From Diphasiastrum complanatum (lineage: Eukaryota > Streptophyta > Lycopodiopsida > Lycopodiales > Lycopodiaceae), in assembly GCA_029204225.1 (NCBI GenBank), contig CM055102.1:41941229-41999228 (forward strand): DNA of 58,000 bases, read 5' to 3'. Both the position numbers and the translations under genes were made by a program. Every line of letters begins with the position of its first letter. Position 1 is the first letter of the stretch. A model generated the notes under the pieces. It worked only from the letters and a program-made list of their open reading frames with translations, made no database searches and was not told where the DNA came from. Below, in pieces: positions 42,712-53,287 of this stretch.

Positions 42712-43789
42712 GTCCTTTGAAACTACAAAATAATTACACAAAATGATTTATCACAACAATATAAAAAGCACTTTAGATAAATCTTAAAATTTTAAGATTC
42801 ATGCTATGATGACATGGCAAGGCCTTTGTGGTACAATACCACATCGTTCTTGTTTGAATTTTGGCATGAGTTGATGAAGCCTTTTAAATTTCGTTGGCAA
42901 GTGCTAAATGAAAAGCCGCATGTTGATTGGTTAGTTTGAATGCCTAATAGGCAATTTCTCCTCGTCATTGCTTTATCCTCGATTGTAAACTCAACCTAGC
43001 CAAGCACGCAAGAAATAATTGAAGATTAAAAAATTTTTGAATAATGAAGGGGTGCTAAAAAGATAGCTTAGTTAACAAAGAGGGAACACCATAGGCTATT
43101 TTGGATATGGTATATGAGAGCTAGAGAAAAGAGATGTGAACTTAATATAGGTGATTGATACATAAGAGATCATGTAAAAAAGCAATGAGTTGGTTGGATA
43201 GGACTACCTACTTTCTCAACAAGGATAGGGTGCTCGAAAAATGAGGACACAAGAATTGAGTTGAGGTTAATCAAAATTTCGTAATAATAGACCCCTACTA
43301 ATACAAGAAGGATCATGTGCAAAATCAAGAACAATGATCATAGGGGTGAGTTGAATATGTATATGAGAGCTAAAGCAGGGGTGTAAAGCCAATAGAGTGA
43401 ATTGATACAAGAGGGATAACATGAAGGGATGATAACTGATAGTCAATGAGTAAGTTTGGAGGGCTTTATTAGCATTCAACCTCATGACTTGAGCTCTCTT
43501 ACACATAGTCTTTCTCTCGGCCACTTTTGTTGTGGAGTTACTCTGTCTTATTAGCATTCAACCTCATGACTTCAGCTCTCAACAAAAATTATATTATCAG
43601 AATATGTAAAGTTTTCAACCAATCACATAAGCTTCATAAATTGTTAATTTGTTGGGCCAACTAAGTAGTACCCTGTAGTACTAAGGGTGCTTAAGCTCTT
43701 AGACAAAGCTCCAACTAGAAAAAGCCACAATCTTTTTGTGCCAAGATGCTCTGGACCCTGCTATGATGTTATCATTTTCCTAGCTTCTC
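42667..43789. mobile_element. Candidate 1.1-kb non-autonomous DNA transposon
   Basis: 28-bp inverted termini at 42667-42694 and 43762-43789 begin GAGAAGCTGGGAAAATGATA (left) and GAGAAGCTAGGAAAATGATA (inverse of right), with one mismatch. The interior has no coding frame but shows imperfect internal repetition: TATATGAGAGCTA at about 43110 and 43356, and TTATTAGCATTCAACCTCAT at 43465 and 43548. No clear target duplication was seen, so the superfamily cannot be named. Confidence 0.6.
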
Positions 43790-43879
43790 ACAATTCGCTG
43801 AGAGAGCAGTAAAATATAGTTTCGAAAGTCTATGCACTGAAGTTTCTCCAATTTACGTACAGGACAATTTAGAAAACAT

Positions 43880-44157
43880 CTCACTTTGATATAAATTTTC
43901 AATGAAGATTAAAACACAAACAATCAAGAGCAATTTTTGGATTTTCAGTAAGTAGTATTCCTCTTCTTATAATTTATAGCAAAGAAAGTTCTTTTTAGAA
44001 TGCATTATTTTAAGGTTGTAGGGTCAAAGAGACTACATGGAAATGTACTCAAATTGCGGATCCTTTTAAAACTCTTTATAAAGATATCAATTGTAATGCT
44101 CCTTGTACTAGATGCCTTTCATTGCAACAAGATGTCCCACTTGCACTAGATTATACC
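43880..44157 (-). repeat. Dispersed repeat, minus copy
   Basis: The reverse complement matches 12195-12400 in several ordered blocks, including ATCTAGTGCAAGTGGGACAT and the CTACAA(C/T)CTTAAAAT segment. Matching weakens on both sides. No coding was seen. Confidence 0.6.

Positions 44158-44159
<2 letters not shown>

Positions 44160-44229
<70 letters not shown>
44160..44229. repeat. (TA)n microsatellite
   Basis: About 35 TA units, adjoining the dispersed repeat. From there to 44630 the DNA is AT-rich and featureless. Confidence 0.97.
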
Positions 44230-44232
<3 letters not shown>

Positions 44233-44634
44233 CAACTTAAGGACAACTTCAAAGTATCACACATCTTTTTTTACCTTAAGTCTTGGCTTTGTGAAAATAG
44301 ATCAAAAAGCACATCAATGGCATACTTATAGTTCTTCTTTCTATTCTCTTGTATTAGTACTAGAATAACATACAAAGCTACAAAATGGTTAATCAATAAA
44401 GGATCATATATTAATGATTGAGAGGGGGGAGGGGAACATGAGTAAGAAAAAAAAAAGTGCTAGTGAGTTAAATTCAATTTAATTGGATGTTTGGTATATG
44501 TGCTACACACAAGCCAAGATAGTTCAAATGTATATAAAGCTTGAAAAAAGGACCAATTGTCATAGTAGATAAATGAGCAGCAAATTAAGTATTTCTTACA
44601 TTCTAAAGAGAGAATAACAAAGTCATTCACAATC

Positions 44635-45870
44635 ATGTTAATGCTTGTCTTTCAATTGCCAAAAAGGTTTATTGACACTTGTGAAGGTCAGTTTTCTAAG
44701 CGACAAATTTCTCTTCCTGCTTCCTCTGGTGGTATTGGCCTTGTATCTACTGCTTGCATTGCACCAGCTGCTTTTCTCGGAAGTTGGGCTCTTGTTGCCT
44801 CTGCACTAATCTCCAGGTTTCAGCAAAGTAACCAGCCTCTTCTTCCTGATACGGTAGCTCATGTGGAGACTGGCAATTTTGCTTTTCAACAAGCTCTACG
44901 CACTGCTCGAGATTTACTTCCACCACTTGTATAGCCTTTTGTGTCTCCATTTGAATCTTTGGTTACAAATCAACAACGAGTTTTTCATAAGACTATTATG
45001 GAGCATCTTCACTCTTATTCCTTCGGTCAACTTATCAAAGATTCACCTTCCGATGCAGTTTGAGCTCGTCTTCTATCTTGTGCTGGTCCAAGCGATGGGG
45101 CTTGGTTGGTTGCACGTCCAGTTCTTCCACTATTGAGACTCAATAATGACTTGTTTATAACTGCCCTTCGAACCAGATTGGGACTTCCACATCCAATGTT
45201 AATTGGTATCTCTAAGTGTTCATGTGGGGAATCAGGTACTCATCTTATGCATTGTCCATCAGGTGGAGAACGTATTGTTTCACATGATTCCATTCGTGAT
45301 GCCCTGGCTGCTATTGCTCATGATAGTGGCTTTCATGTTGTTCGAGAACAGACACACACATTTTACTAGGGCCTTCATCGCAATCTACCTGACGACGAGT
45401 TGACCTTGTTCTCTCGCGTGATGGAATTTGTACTCTAGGAGATGTTGTAATTGTTGATCCCTCTCGTCAGGACCTTTTTCGTCGTTCTTCCACCACGCAA
45501 GGGGCCGCTGCATCTCAAGTAGTTCAAGAAAAGGAATGAGATTATAATGATCGTGCACCCGGTGCAGATTTCATCCCCTTTGCCTTGGAAACTTATGGTT
45601 GTCTTCACAAGAAATTTAATGATTTTTATCTTTGTGTGCGGAGCTTATGGTGAAACGCCAAGGACAAAGCATTACCTTACCTTCCATCATTATTTCTTTC
45701 TACCTCCAGCGTATTTCTATAGCATTACAACGTTCACAGGCGATTTCAATTTTTCGACGAGCTCTGTTTGCAAGAGCAGTTGCTTCAAAGCTTTCTGCAT
45801 TACCTATTACTGGATCTATTTTAGTTAGTGATTTACATCAGGCAGTTGTTTTTGAGTATTTAGTTTAATA
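44635..45870 (+). pseudogene. Non-LTR-type retroelement C-terminal region (copy 1)
   Basis: Successive broken frames read ISLPASSGGIGLVSTACIAP then AAFLGSWALVA (44720-44820). Next come RVFHKTIMEHLHSYSFGQLI, LLRLNNDLFITALRTRLGLP and a zinc-binding-like KCSCGESGTHLMHCPSGGER (about 45220-45275), followed by HDSIRDALAAIAHDSGFHVV. After a stop, LGDVVIVDPSRQDLFRR, FIPFALETYGCLHKKFNDF and QRISIALQRSQAISIFRRAL appear. The order resembles the C-terminal part of reverse-transcriptase polyproteins, with a cysteine/histidine motif and then a nuclease-like region in which acidic residues recur around strands (DVVIVDP, LETYG). The RT catalytic core is not present. The exact clade is uncertain. At least four stops or frame changes show it is dead. 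Confidence 0.65.
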
Positions 45871-45939
45871 TTTAATTTCTGACTTACATCGGGCAGTTGG
45901 TTTTAAGTAATTAGCTTACTATTCCATCTTGAGCTAAAA

Positions 45940-46790
45940 CAAGATCAACCCAAGAGTCTAAATAGAATGCTTCTTCATGATCATCCATTCCTTGATACAT
46001 AGAGACCATTTACCTTGCTTATTTTACCATGTGTGCTTGAAATACACCTTTTTAAGACAAACATCATTGCTTGCTACAAAAAAAACATCTTTGATCCTAC
46101 CACATGAATCCATCCAACTTGGATCAAAGAATCAACACAAGATGCAAGGCTAGACATGTTGCCTCCAAGGATAGACATGTTGCCTCCATGGCTAGACATG
46201 ATGTCTCCAAGGCTAAGCATGTCGCCATAAAAGCAAATAAAATCACCACCATCCTTGGTAGTGTCATCAATAACGTAAATAGTGTTATGGCTTTAATTAC
46301 CACAACCATTAGTTGTTTCTCTATGCCTCCTAAGGCATTCACTTGCATAATGGATAGTTTCACCATAATACAAACATTGAACTTGAGAATTGTTCAAGTT
46401 ATCTTCATGTAACCCCTCTTGGCTCTGTTCTTTCTATTTCTTTTGATGAAAAAGACTTCTTCATTTTCCTTTGAGTTGTTTCGTTGATTCTTCCCCCTTG
46501 CTTCCATGTTGGCATGTAGAAACTCATTACTCACCATCTCACTATGCAATTCCTTCAAGGCAAGTAACTCTCCATGACTCTTCAAGGTATTTTTCCCTAA
46601 TCAAAAGAGTCCATGCAATGTGTCTCAAGCCTGATTTGCTATTGTGGCTCTCTTCAACTCCATAATGAGCTCATTTGACACATTTATTTTGATGATCTGT
46701 AGAGCTTGTCTAGCTCTCTTGTCAAATCTCAAATCCTTTATGCTCCTTGAGGGCTCTCCTCAAGATTAGAGAAATTTTGAGTTTGAAAGA
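45940..46790 (-). pseudogene. Copia gag remnant with heptad repeats (minus strand)
   Basis: Read from 46790 down: DKRARQALQIIKINVSNELI aligns with KKRARMALHYIKMNVSNEIL of copia D Gag. KSHGELLALKELHSEMVSNE and MEARGKNQRNNSKENEEVFF follow. A zinc knuckle CLYYGETIHYASEC has tyrosine in place of the second cysteine. After the knuckle, 21-bp tandem DNA repeats encode a heptad GG(N/D)MSSL about four times. The remnant of the protease site may be LDSWVDL near 45955. Stops and frame breaks abound. Confidence 0.75.
46148..46228 (-). repeat. 21-bp tandem repeat, about four units
   Basis: Units of GGCTAGACATGTTGCCTCCA type are repeated with small changes. In the minus-strand gag frame they encode seven-residue repeats. 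Confidence 0.88.
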
Positions 46791-47445
46791 GGCCATTTAA
46801 GGATTGTCACATACTATGTTGCCATGAAGAGCCATTTGACTAGAATGCAAAAAATTAGCTAGCTAATATTTGATGAAAGGACGATGATATGCATAAGCCC
46901 TAATCTTGTGCTTTCAAAAGCACTCTATATGCGTTAGAAAATATATCCTAAAAACTTAGAAGAGATCATAAAAGATCAAGAAGCGATGAATTTGCAATCC
47001 TTCTACTCATTTGGCAATTTTATGTACATTGACAACAAGAAAATGTAGCAATTGAGACTCAAATCACTACCAAATGAGAACCGAACTTGGATATGACTTT
47101 TTACTAATGAAAAATGACTTTAAATCACTTTAAGAAATAGGAGAAATAGGGGATCGGCCTACCTATAGGTGTAATCCTCTATGAGAAAACCTTGACGCCA
47201 AAAATCGTGAAGAAGCACCAAAATTGCCTTCTCGTATCACCCTTTGGATCGTGACTTCAATCTTGCTCAAAACCTAGTGAATCAACTGAAGAAAAAAGAA
47301 AAGTCAGTAGCCTAAGCTTTTATACCATGTGAAAATTTCATAGATAAATGAGCAAACCTAATTTTGCCAAGATTGTCTACACAATCTCTAACTATGAAAC
47401 CTAGTCAAGATGTAGAAACATTTTTAAGATCTTAAAAATCTTCAA
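46791..47445. other. Leader / LTR flank of the minus-strand copia
   Basis: Lies between gag and a diverged primer-binding site on the minus strand (47315-47326). No other feature was seen. Confidence 0.4.
47315..47326 (-). other. Diverged primer-binding site (minus strand)
   Basis: On the minus strand TGGTATAAAAGC, two changes from TGGTATCAGAGC, preceded by an LTR-like end ATTTTCACA (47327-47336). Position and orientation fit the minus-strand gag at 45940-46790. Confidence 0.55.
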
Positions 47446-48554
<1,109 letters not shown>

Positions 48555-48575
48555 GTGTTGCATTTGAGGGAGTGA

Positions 48576-49612
48576 TTGCATGACATGGACACTCCCGAGT
48601 GTGTGCGAAGCAACCCTTCATACATCACTCCGGAGGGTGAGAGCCAGTCTGCAAGAAGGAGGAGGTTGAATAGGAAGCGACAAGCAGTGCGTAGGGCGTT
48701 GTCGCTTGCACCTATAGTTCATGTCGTTGAGGAGGCAACATGTTCGACCGCAAGTTTGGTGTTGAGCACATAGTGACTGTTGGTGTCAGTGGTGTGGGTA
48801 GTTCAAGGGGGTTTGAAACGCCAGAGCACGTGCGTGGCAATGCCATGTATAGAACGTCGGAGTTGGAGTCTAGGTCGGAGAGAAAGAGTAGATTAGAGCG
48901 GAGGAGAAGAGCGAAGAGGAGACTTCTCCCTCATGAGTTGGAGCAGGTTCAGCAGGATGTTCATAGGGATGTAGTTGATTCAGCCACCATTGCGAGTATT
49001 GATGATGACACTCCTCTTGGAGTAGATGTTGGTTTGCCTGTGAGAGGGTTAGACTTTGAGGAGGATGTTACACCGAACAGTTTGGGAGTAGGGTCGATCA
49101 CACAGATCTGCTCACCTATGAGAGGAGTAGAGTCAAGAGAGGCGGTTGTGTTGACGTCTTTAGGTGCAGATTTGACTTTTGTAGAGGTGGTTACGCCCGC
49201 GAAGGTGCGTAACCACCCGTCGTATAGGACACCTGAGGCCGAGTCTAGATCAGCTAGGACTAAAAGGTTGAGACGTAGATACTATGCAAAGAAGAGGTTT
49301 TTAGGTAGGAGGTTTTTAGGTCTTTTGGCTCATGTCAAAGGTGCAACCAGCTTTGAGGACTTGTGCACGGCTGATGGTGAGTTGTTTCAGTCATTCAGAG
49401 ATGCTTGCAGACACAAACTTTTGATAAATGACGCGAATGAGTGGAGTTGCTGCTTGCGCGAGGCAGTGTCATGGGGCACTCCATCGCAGCTTCGTCTCAT
49501 GTTCGTTGTGCTTCTTTTGACATGTGTCCCTTCCGACCCATTGGAGCTTTGGAGGAGCATAGAGCCACATTTAGTTGAGGATTATGTGCACGAGTTAGGA
49601 CATCCAATTTAG
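48576..49612 (+). pseudogene. Helitron protein, N-terminal and middle region
   Basis: Frame one (48576-48770) and frame two (48740-49612) overlap in different phases, implying a frameshift. Three imperfect repeats of about 35 residues are visible: TPECVRSNPSYITPE...SARRRRLNRKR (48588 on), TPEHVRGNAMYRTSE...SERKSRLERRR (about 48820) and TPAKVRNHPSYRTPE...SARTKRLRRRY (about 49195). Basic ESxSxRxxRLxRxR repeats of this kind occur near the N-terminus of Helitron proteins. The final part, TSFEDLCTADGELFQSFRDA to RSIEPHLVEDYVHELGHP, is the conserved Helitron segment before the helicase (SYEDLRTVNG-like, then PSDPxxLW). A possible splice acceptor lies at 48553. Confidence 0.8.
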
Positions 49613-49664
49613 TTGAGCCACATTTAGTTGAGGATTATGCGCATGAGTTAGGACATCCAATAAT
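49562..49664 (+). repeat. 53-bp tandem duplication in Helitron
   Basis: GAGCCACATTTAGTTGAGGA and following bases (49562-49614) are repeated at 49615-49664 with a few changes. The 53-bp unit shifts the reading frame. Confidence 0.9.
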
Positions 49665-49679
49665 GTGCGAAACCATTTT

Positions 49680-51080
49680 TTGAGTCAGGTTTTGGTAGAC
49701 AGAGCTATTCTTGATGTGGAGTCGCACATGTAGGCAGCTAGAAAGTCGTTGGAGAATTTTGGGTTTAGGGTCCCCGATGCCGATTTTGGTTCATCTCCAT
49801 TGTTTCGCGAGGAGATGTTTGTCGACGAGAACCCTTCAGAGGTTGAAGTTGACATCGAGAGATTGAACGTGGATTAGCAAAAGATTTTCGATCGTGTAGT
49901 ACATGAGCATGTTGTTCGAAGAGTGGGTGGAGTGTTTTTTGTAGATGGTCCGGGTGGTACAGGCAAGACTCACATTTATAGTGTCATGTTGTCGTACGTG
50001 CGTGCACAAGGGTGGATAGCATTGGCAGTTGCATCGTGTGGGATTGCTGCATTGTTTATGAAAGGTGGTAGGACCGCACACTCTCGGTTTAAAATTCCTC
50101 CAACAGAATTGAATGAGAGCTCGACATGCAACATTTCTAAGCAATCTGCATTAGGTACGCTTTTGATGACATGTCGATTGATCATTTGGGATGAGGCTCC
50201 CATGGCGCCTAAGTATGCTATAGAGTGCGTAGATCGATCTCTGCGAGATATATTGAGTATCGATGCTCCATTCGGAGGAGTTCTAGTTGTTTTCGGAGGT
50301 GATTTTTGACAGATTCCAGTGGTACCGCGCGGAAGTCGGGCGCAGATTGTCAATGCTTCGCTGAAGTGTTCGCGTTTGTTGAAACACATGGAGATGCATA
50401 AATTGACAAAAAACATGCACGTCATGGGCGTGGAGGGTGGTGATGAGGATGAGCAGTTGAGGTTTGCAGATTATCTGTGGGAGATGGTCGTGAGCCCACA
50501 TTCGTGCATCGTGATTTGGACCTGATTTCCCTACCAAAGGGCATGTGTGTAAGGACGCGTGATGTGGGCAAATTGATTTCATTCACATTTCCTGATGTTG
50601 CGCGACGTTTTAAGGATGTTGAGTTTTTGAAGAGTCATGCAATATTGACCCCATTGAACAAAGATGTGGATGAGATCAATGTGAGGGTTGTTGAGCAGCT
50701 TCCGGGTGACGTTTTCACCTTTTAGAGTGCCGCTAGTGCTATTGAGTGTGAGGGCTCTATTGTCCACCCTATAGAATATTTGAACAGCCTGCAACCAAGT
50801 GGGTGTCCTCCACATAAGTTGGTGCTGAAGATTGGGATGATTGTGATGTTGTTACGATCGATAGCATCGCAATGGCACAAGATTGATCATCCTCAGATTG
50901 GGTAGACAGGTCATAGAGGCAGAGATAGTGATCGGGAAGAATACAGGGAGTAGAGTCCTTATTCCACGTATCCCTATAGTGCCAAGCGATTCAAACATAC
51001 CGTTTGATTTGCAGAGGGTCCAGTTTCCTATCAGAGCAGCATTTGCCATGACAATAAACAAAGCATAGGGGCAATCATAG
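49680..51080 (+). pseudogene. Helitron Pif1-type DNA helicase
   Basis: ATP-dependent 5'-3' helicase module of Helitrons. Visible motifs: Walker A GPGGTGKT at about 49950, in VFFVDGPGGTGKTHIYSVML; Ia-type IALAVASCGIAALFMKGGRT with AHSRFKIP; Walker B LIIWDEAPM (about 50180); GGDF.QIPVV (motif III, about 50300); AILTPLNKDVDEINVRVVEQ; FLNSL-type [31 protein letters not shown]; and motif VI FPIRAAFAMTINKA.GQS (about 51025-51073). Stops replace expected residues at several places, for example in GDF.QIP (Arg expected) and NKA.GQS (Gln expected). Frames change near 50480, 50720 and 50880. The protein is inactive. Confidence 0.92.
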
Positions 51081-51380
51081 GACTTTTGTGCAAGACCTGA
51101 CGGAGTTATTTCGTTTTGGTGATGAGGTGTCTCGCAGCTCCATTTTGTGGTTGATAGAAGCTTATGCAGAGTTCTTATTCCAACAACAAAGGAGAAGATG
51201 TTTTATGCCAAGAGAATATCGATTCCTATTAGATGTAGATTTGTTACTCAGGAATGTGGCATATGTTTGGAGACATGTTAGTGTTGTTAGACTTAGTGAC
51301 TTTAAGCCAATGTTAGATAACCTGGTGTATGCGCAGGTATTGGTTTCTGAATTATCAGATGACATGAAGTCTATTTCTTA

Positions 51381-51970
51381 AAATATTGGAATATGAAATT
51401 GTTGCTGCTTCAATTTTTTATAATAGTTTGGGTTTTTGTGATAAATGTTTTTCAAACCCACACATTGAATACACGCACAAACACACAGACATACCCTAAA
51501 CCGTGAAAGACTCGGATTTTTTCGAAGACTCGAATTTTTTCAGAGACTCGAGTGTTTCAAAAGACTCGATTTTTTTCTTAAGACTAAAATTTTTCCGAAA
51601 ACTAGAATTTTTTCGAAGGCTCGAATTTTTTCAAAGACTCGAATTTTAGATATTCGAGATGCGAGATGTGCGAGATCGGTCATCATCCAAATCATGAACT
51701 AAGTGAACGAACCTCAACCGCACTATAAAGTATTGCTTACGGTCTGAACAAAGTGAACGAACCGCAAACCGCACTACAAGAGTCTCGCCTACGGCTACAT
51801 ACGGTCTGAACGAAGGCATAGGGACCGCCTTTAGGCCGCATAAGGACCGCTACGTAAGGACCGCATTTAGGCCGCACAGGGACCACCGCCACCTAGATCA
51901 AAAAATCAACGTCCGTCAACAACATATTAAATTTCCAAATCATCGGCCACCACCTAGATCGGCCGACATT
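51381..51970 (+). repeat. Helitron 3' subterminal repeats
   Basis: 51509-51651 holds about eight degenerate 18-bp units of GACTCGAATTTTTTCGAA type. 51695-51790 has a ~56-bp imperfect duplication (AAGTGAACGAACC...CCGCACTA). 51815-51890 repeats AGGACCGCATTTAGGCCGCA-like words. There is no coding. Confidence 0.75.
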
Positions 51971-51998
51971 GCCCGTCAAGGACGGGCACTCTTTACTA

Positions 51999-51999
<1 letters not shown>
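51971..51999 (+). terminator. Helitron 3' terminus (hairpin + CTAG)
   Basis: GCCCGTC pairs with GACGGGC around the loop AAG (51971-51987), a perfect 7-bp stem. After eight bases (ACTCTTTA) comes CTAG (51996-51999), then host T. This is the classical CTRR end at which rolling-circle transposition terminates. Confidence 0.9.

Positions 52000-52045
<46 letters not shown>
52000..52045. repeat. (TG)n(TA)n compound microsatellite
   Basis: About 10 TG then 13 AT units, starting at the T that abuts the Helitron's CTAG end. Confidence 0.95.
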
Positions 52046-53287
52046 CATAAATGTGCATGTGTGTACATACATGTGTATATGTATATGTATGTACATGTAT
52101 TAGACATACATATTTACGTGTATATGTGTGTATCAATGTCTGCAACACAACAACCAAGCTCAAATTGTCATAGGCAAATGCACAGGAGGTTGAGTCTCAT
52201 TGATAACAAAGGAACATGTGGAATGAAATGAAATGGAGTGGAGTTGAATGACAATGTAAAAGGCAACAACAAATCACATAATATAAAAAATAATAACTAC
52301 ACAACAAAGTTTTGATGGTGTTCTGACAAGACTGCAATATTACATGACAATTGATGTTGAACTTAGCAAATAACATAGATTTTTAACAAATTGTTCGAGA
52401 TGGCAAACACCTACTATATATGTATTTTTGAAGGTCAAAGGCTCGGACATAAAATAACACGTGCTCATTTACTGCCAAATGTTGTTCCATGGATAACATT
52501 GGTTTTATTATCAAATATAACCAATTATTTTGTGTTGGTAGTTATTATGTGAACTTTTAGAAACAGCATCTTGTTGTTGCCTTTACAATGCAATATATTA
52601 TTGAAAACCATTCAAAATTGGTTGTTATTCATTCAATAAAATTCCGATTACAATGGTTTCTAAATGTTGCAAAAAAAGATAACCCTTATAAACAATCTTG
52701 TACCCATTGAAATGCCCTTTTTCATTCAAGGCATCTAAGAAAAAACTAATTGTTATAATCAATCTTATTTGTCCTTTTTGGGTGTTGTTCATTTAATCAC
52801 ATTCCAATAATAACGGTTTATGGATGCCTTTGCAAAATAAGACAATCCTAATAAACAATCTTGTATCATTGAAATTGTATTTCTTCCTTGAAATGCCTGA
52901 AAAAATAATGGTTGTTATGATAAATATTTTCGTCCATGGAAACTCCTAGAAATTTACTTGAAAAAGACCAATCCTTTAGTTTGAATGAAAAAAAAAATTA
53001 CAAGTTTTTTAGAAAGAACTTCGAGATAATGACGGCCCAATTTGTACAATTGAATTACGTGCATGTTGATCAGGATATACTCTACAAATATGCAACATAT
53101 TTGTCTCTCAAGGTTTTCAAAGATTTCAAATTATGAATGAAATTATTACTCATAGTTGGCAATAATATTGGTGTCACTAAGACACTCCACCACTTACAAA
53201 GGTTTTTTGTATTAATGTTTTATGACGGGTGAAGCCTTAAAGCACAACAAAGTGGATAAACAAACCCAAGTCATCCCATATTAATTT
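52046..53287. other. AT-rich non-coding DNA
   Basis: No gene was recognised. It contains an imperfect ~161-bp tandem duplication (52620-52925). Confidence 0.5.
52620..52925. repeat. Imperfect ~161-bp tandem duplication
   Basis: The two halves share, in order, GTTGTT(A)TTCATT, CATTCC/ATTCCGAT, AATAAACAATCTTGTA, CATTGAAAT and GTTGTTATGATAAAT-like blocks. They are strongly diverged. Confidence 0.7.

Larger units (their letters stand above)
48555..51999 (+). mobile_element. Helitron (5'-truncated or Rep-less), 3' end intact
   Basis: A helicase-encoding rolling-circle transposon. Two coding segments (48576-49612 and 49680-51080) give the Helitron middle and Pif1-type helicase domains. The 3' end carries a 7-bp hairpin followed by CTAG at 51996-51999, next to a T, the normal insertion context. 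No Rep (HUH endonuclease) domain or 5' TC terminus was found, so the left border is unknown. It is unlikely to be autonomous. Confidence 0.85.

Noticed and set aside
44122-44331. 69-codon frame with a Tyr-Ile repeat
   Set aside because: It is produced by the (TA)n tract.
50283-50582. Long minus-strand frames opposite the Helitron helicase
   Set aside because: They are antisense shadows of the helicase frame, whose motifs are clear on the plus strand.
51893-52231. His/Tyr/Ile-rich frames on both strands
   Set aside because: They are translations of the TG/TA microsatellite beside the Helitron end.
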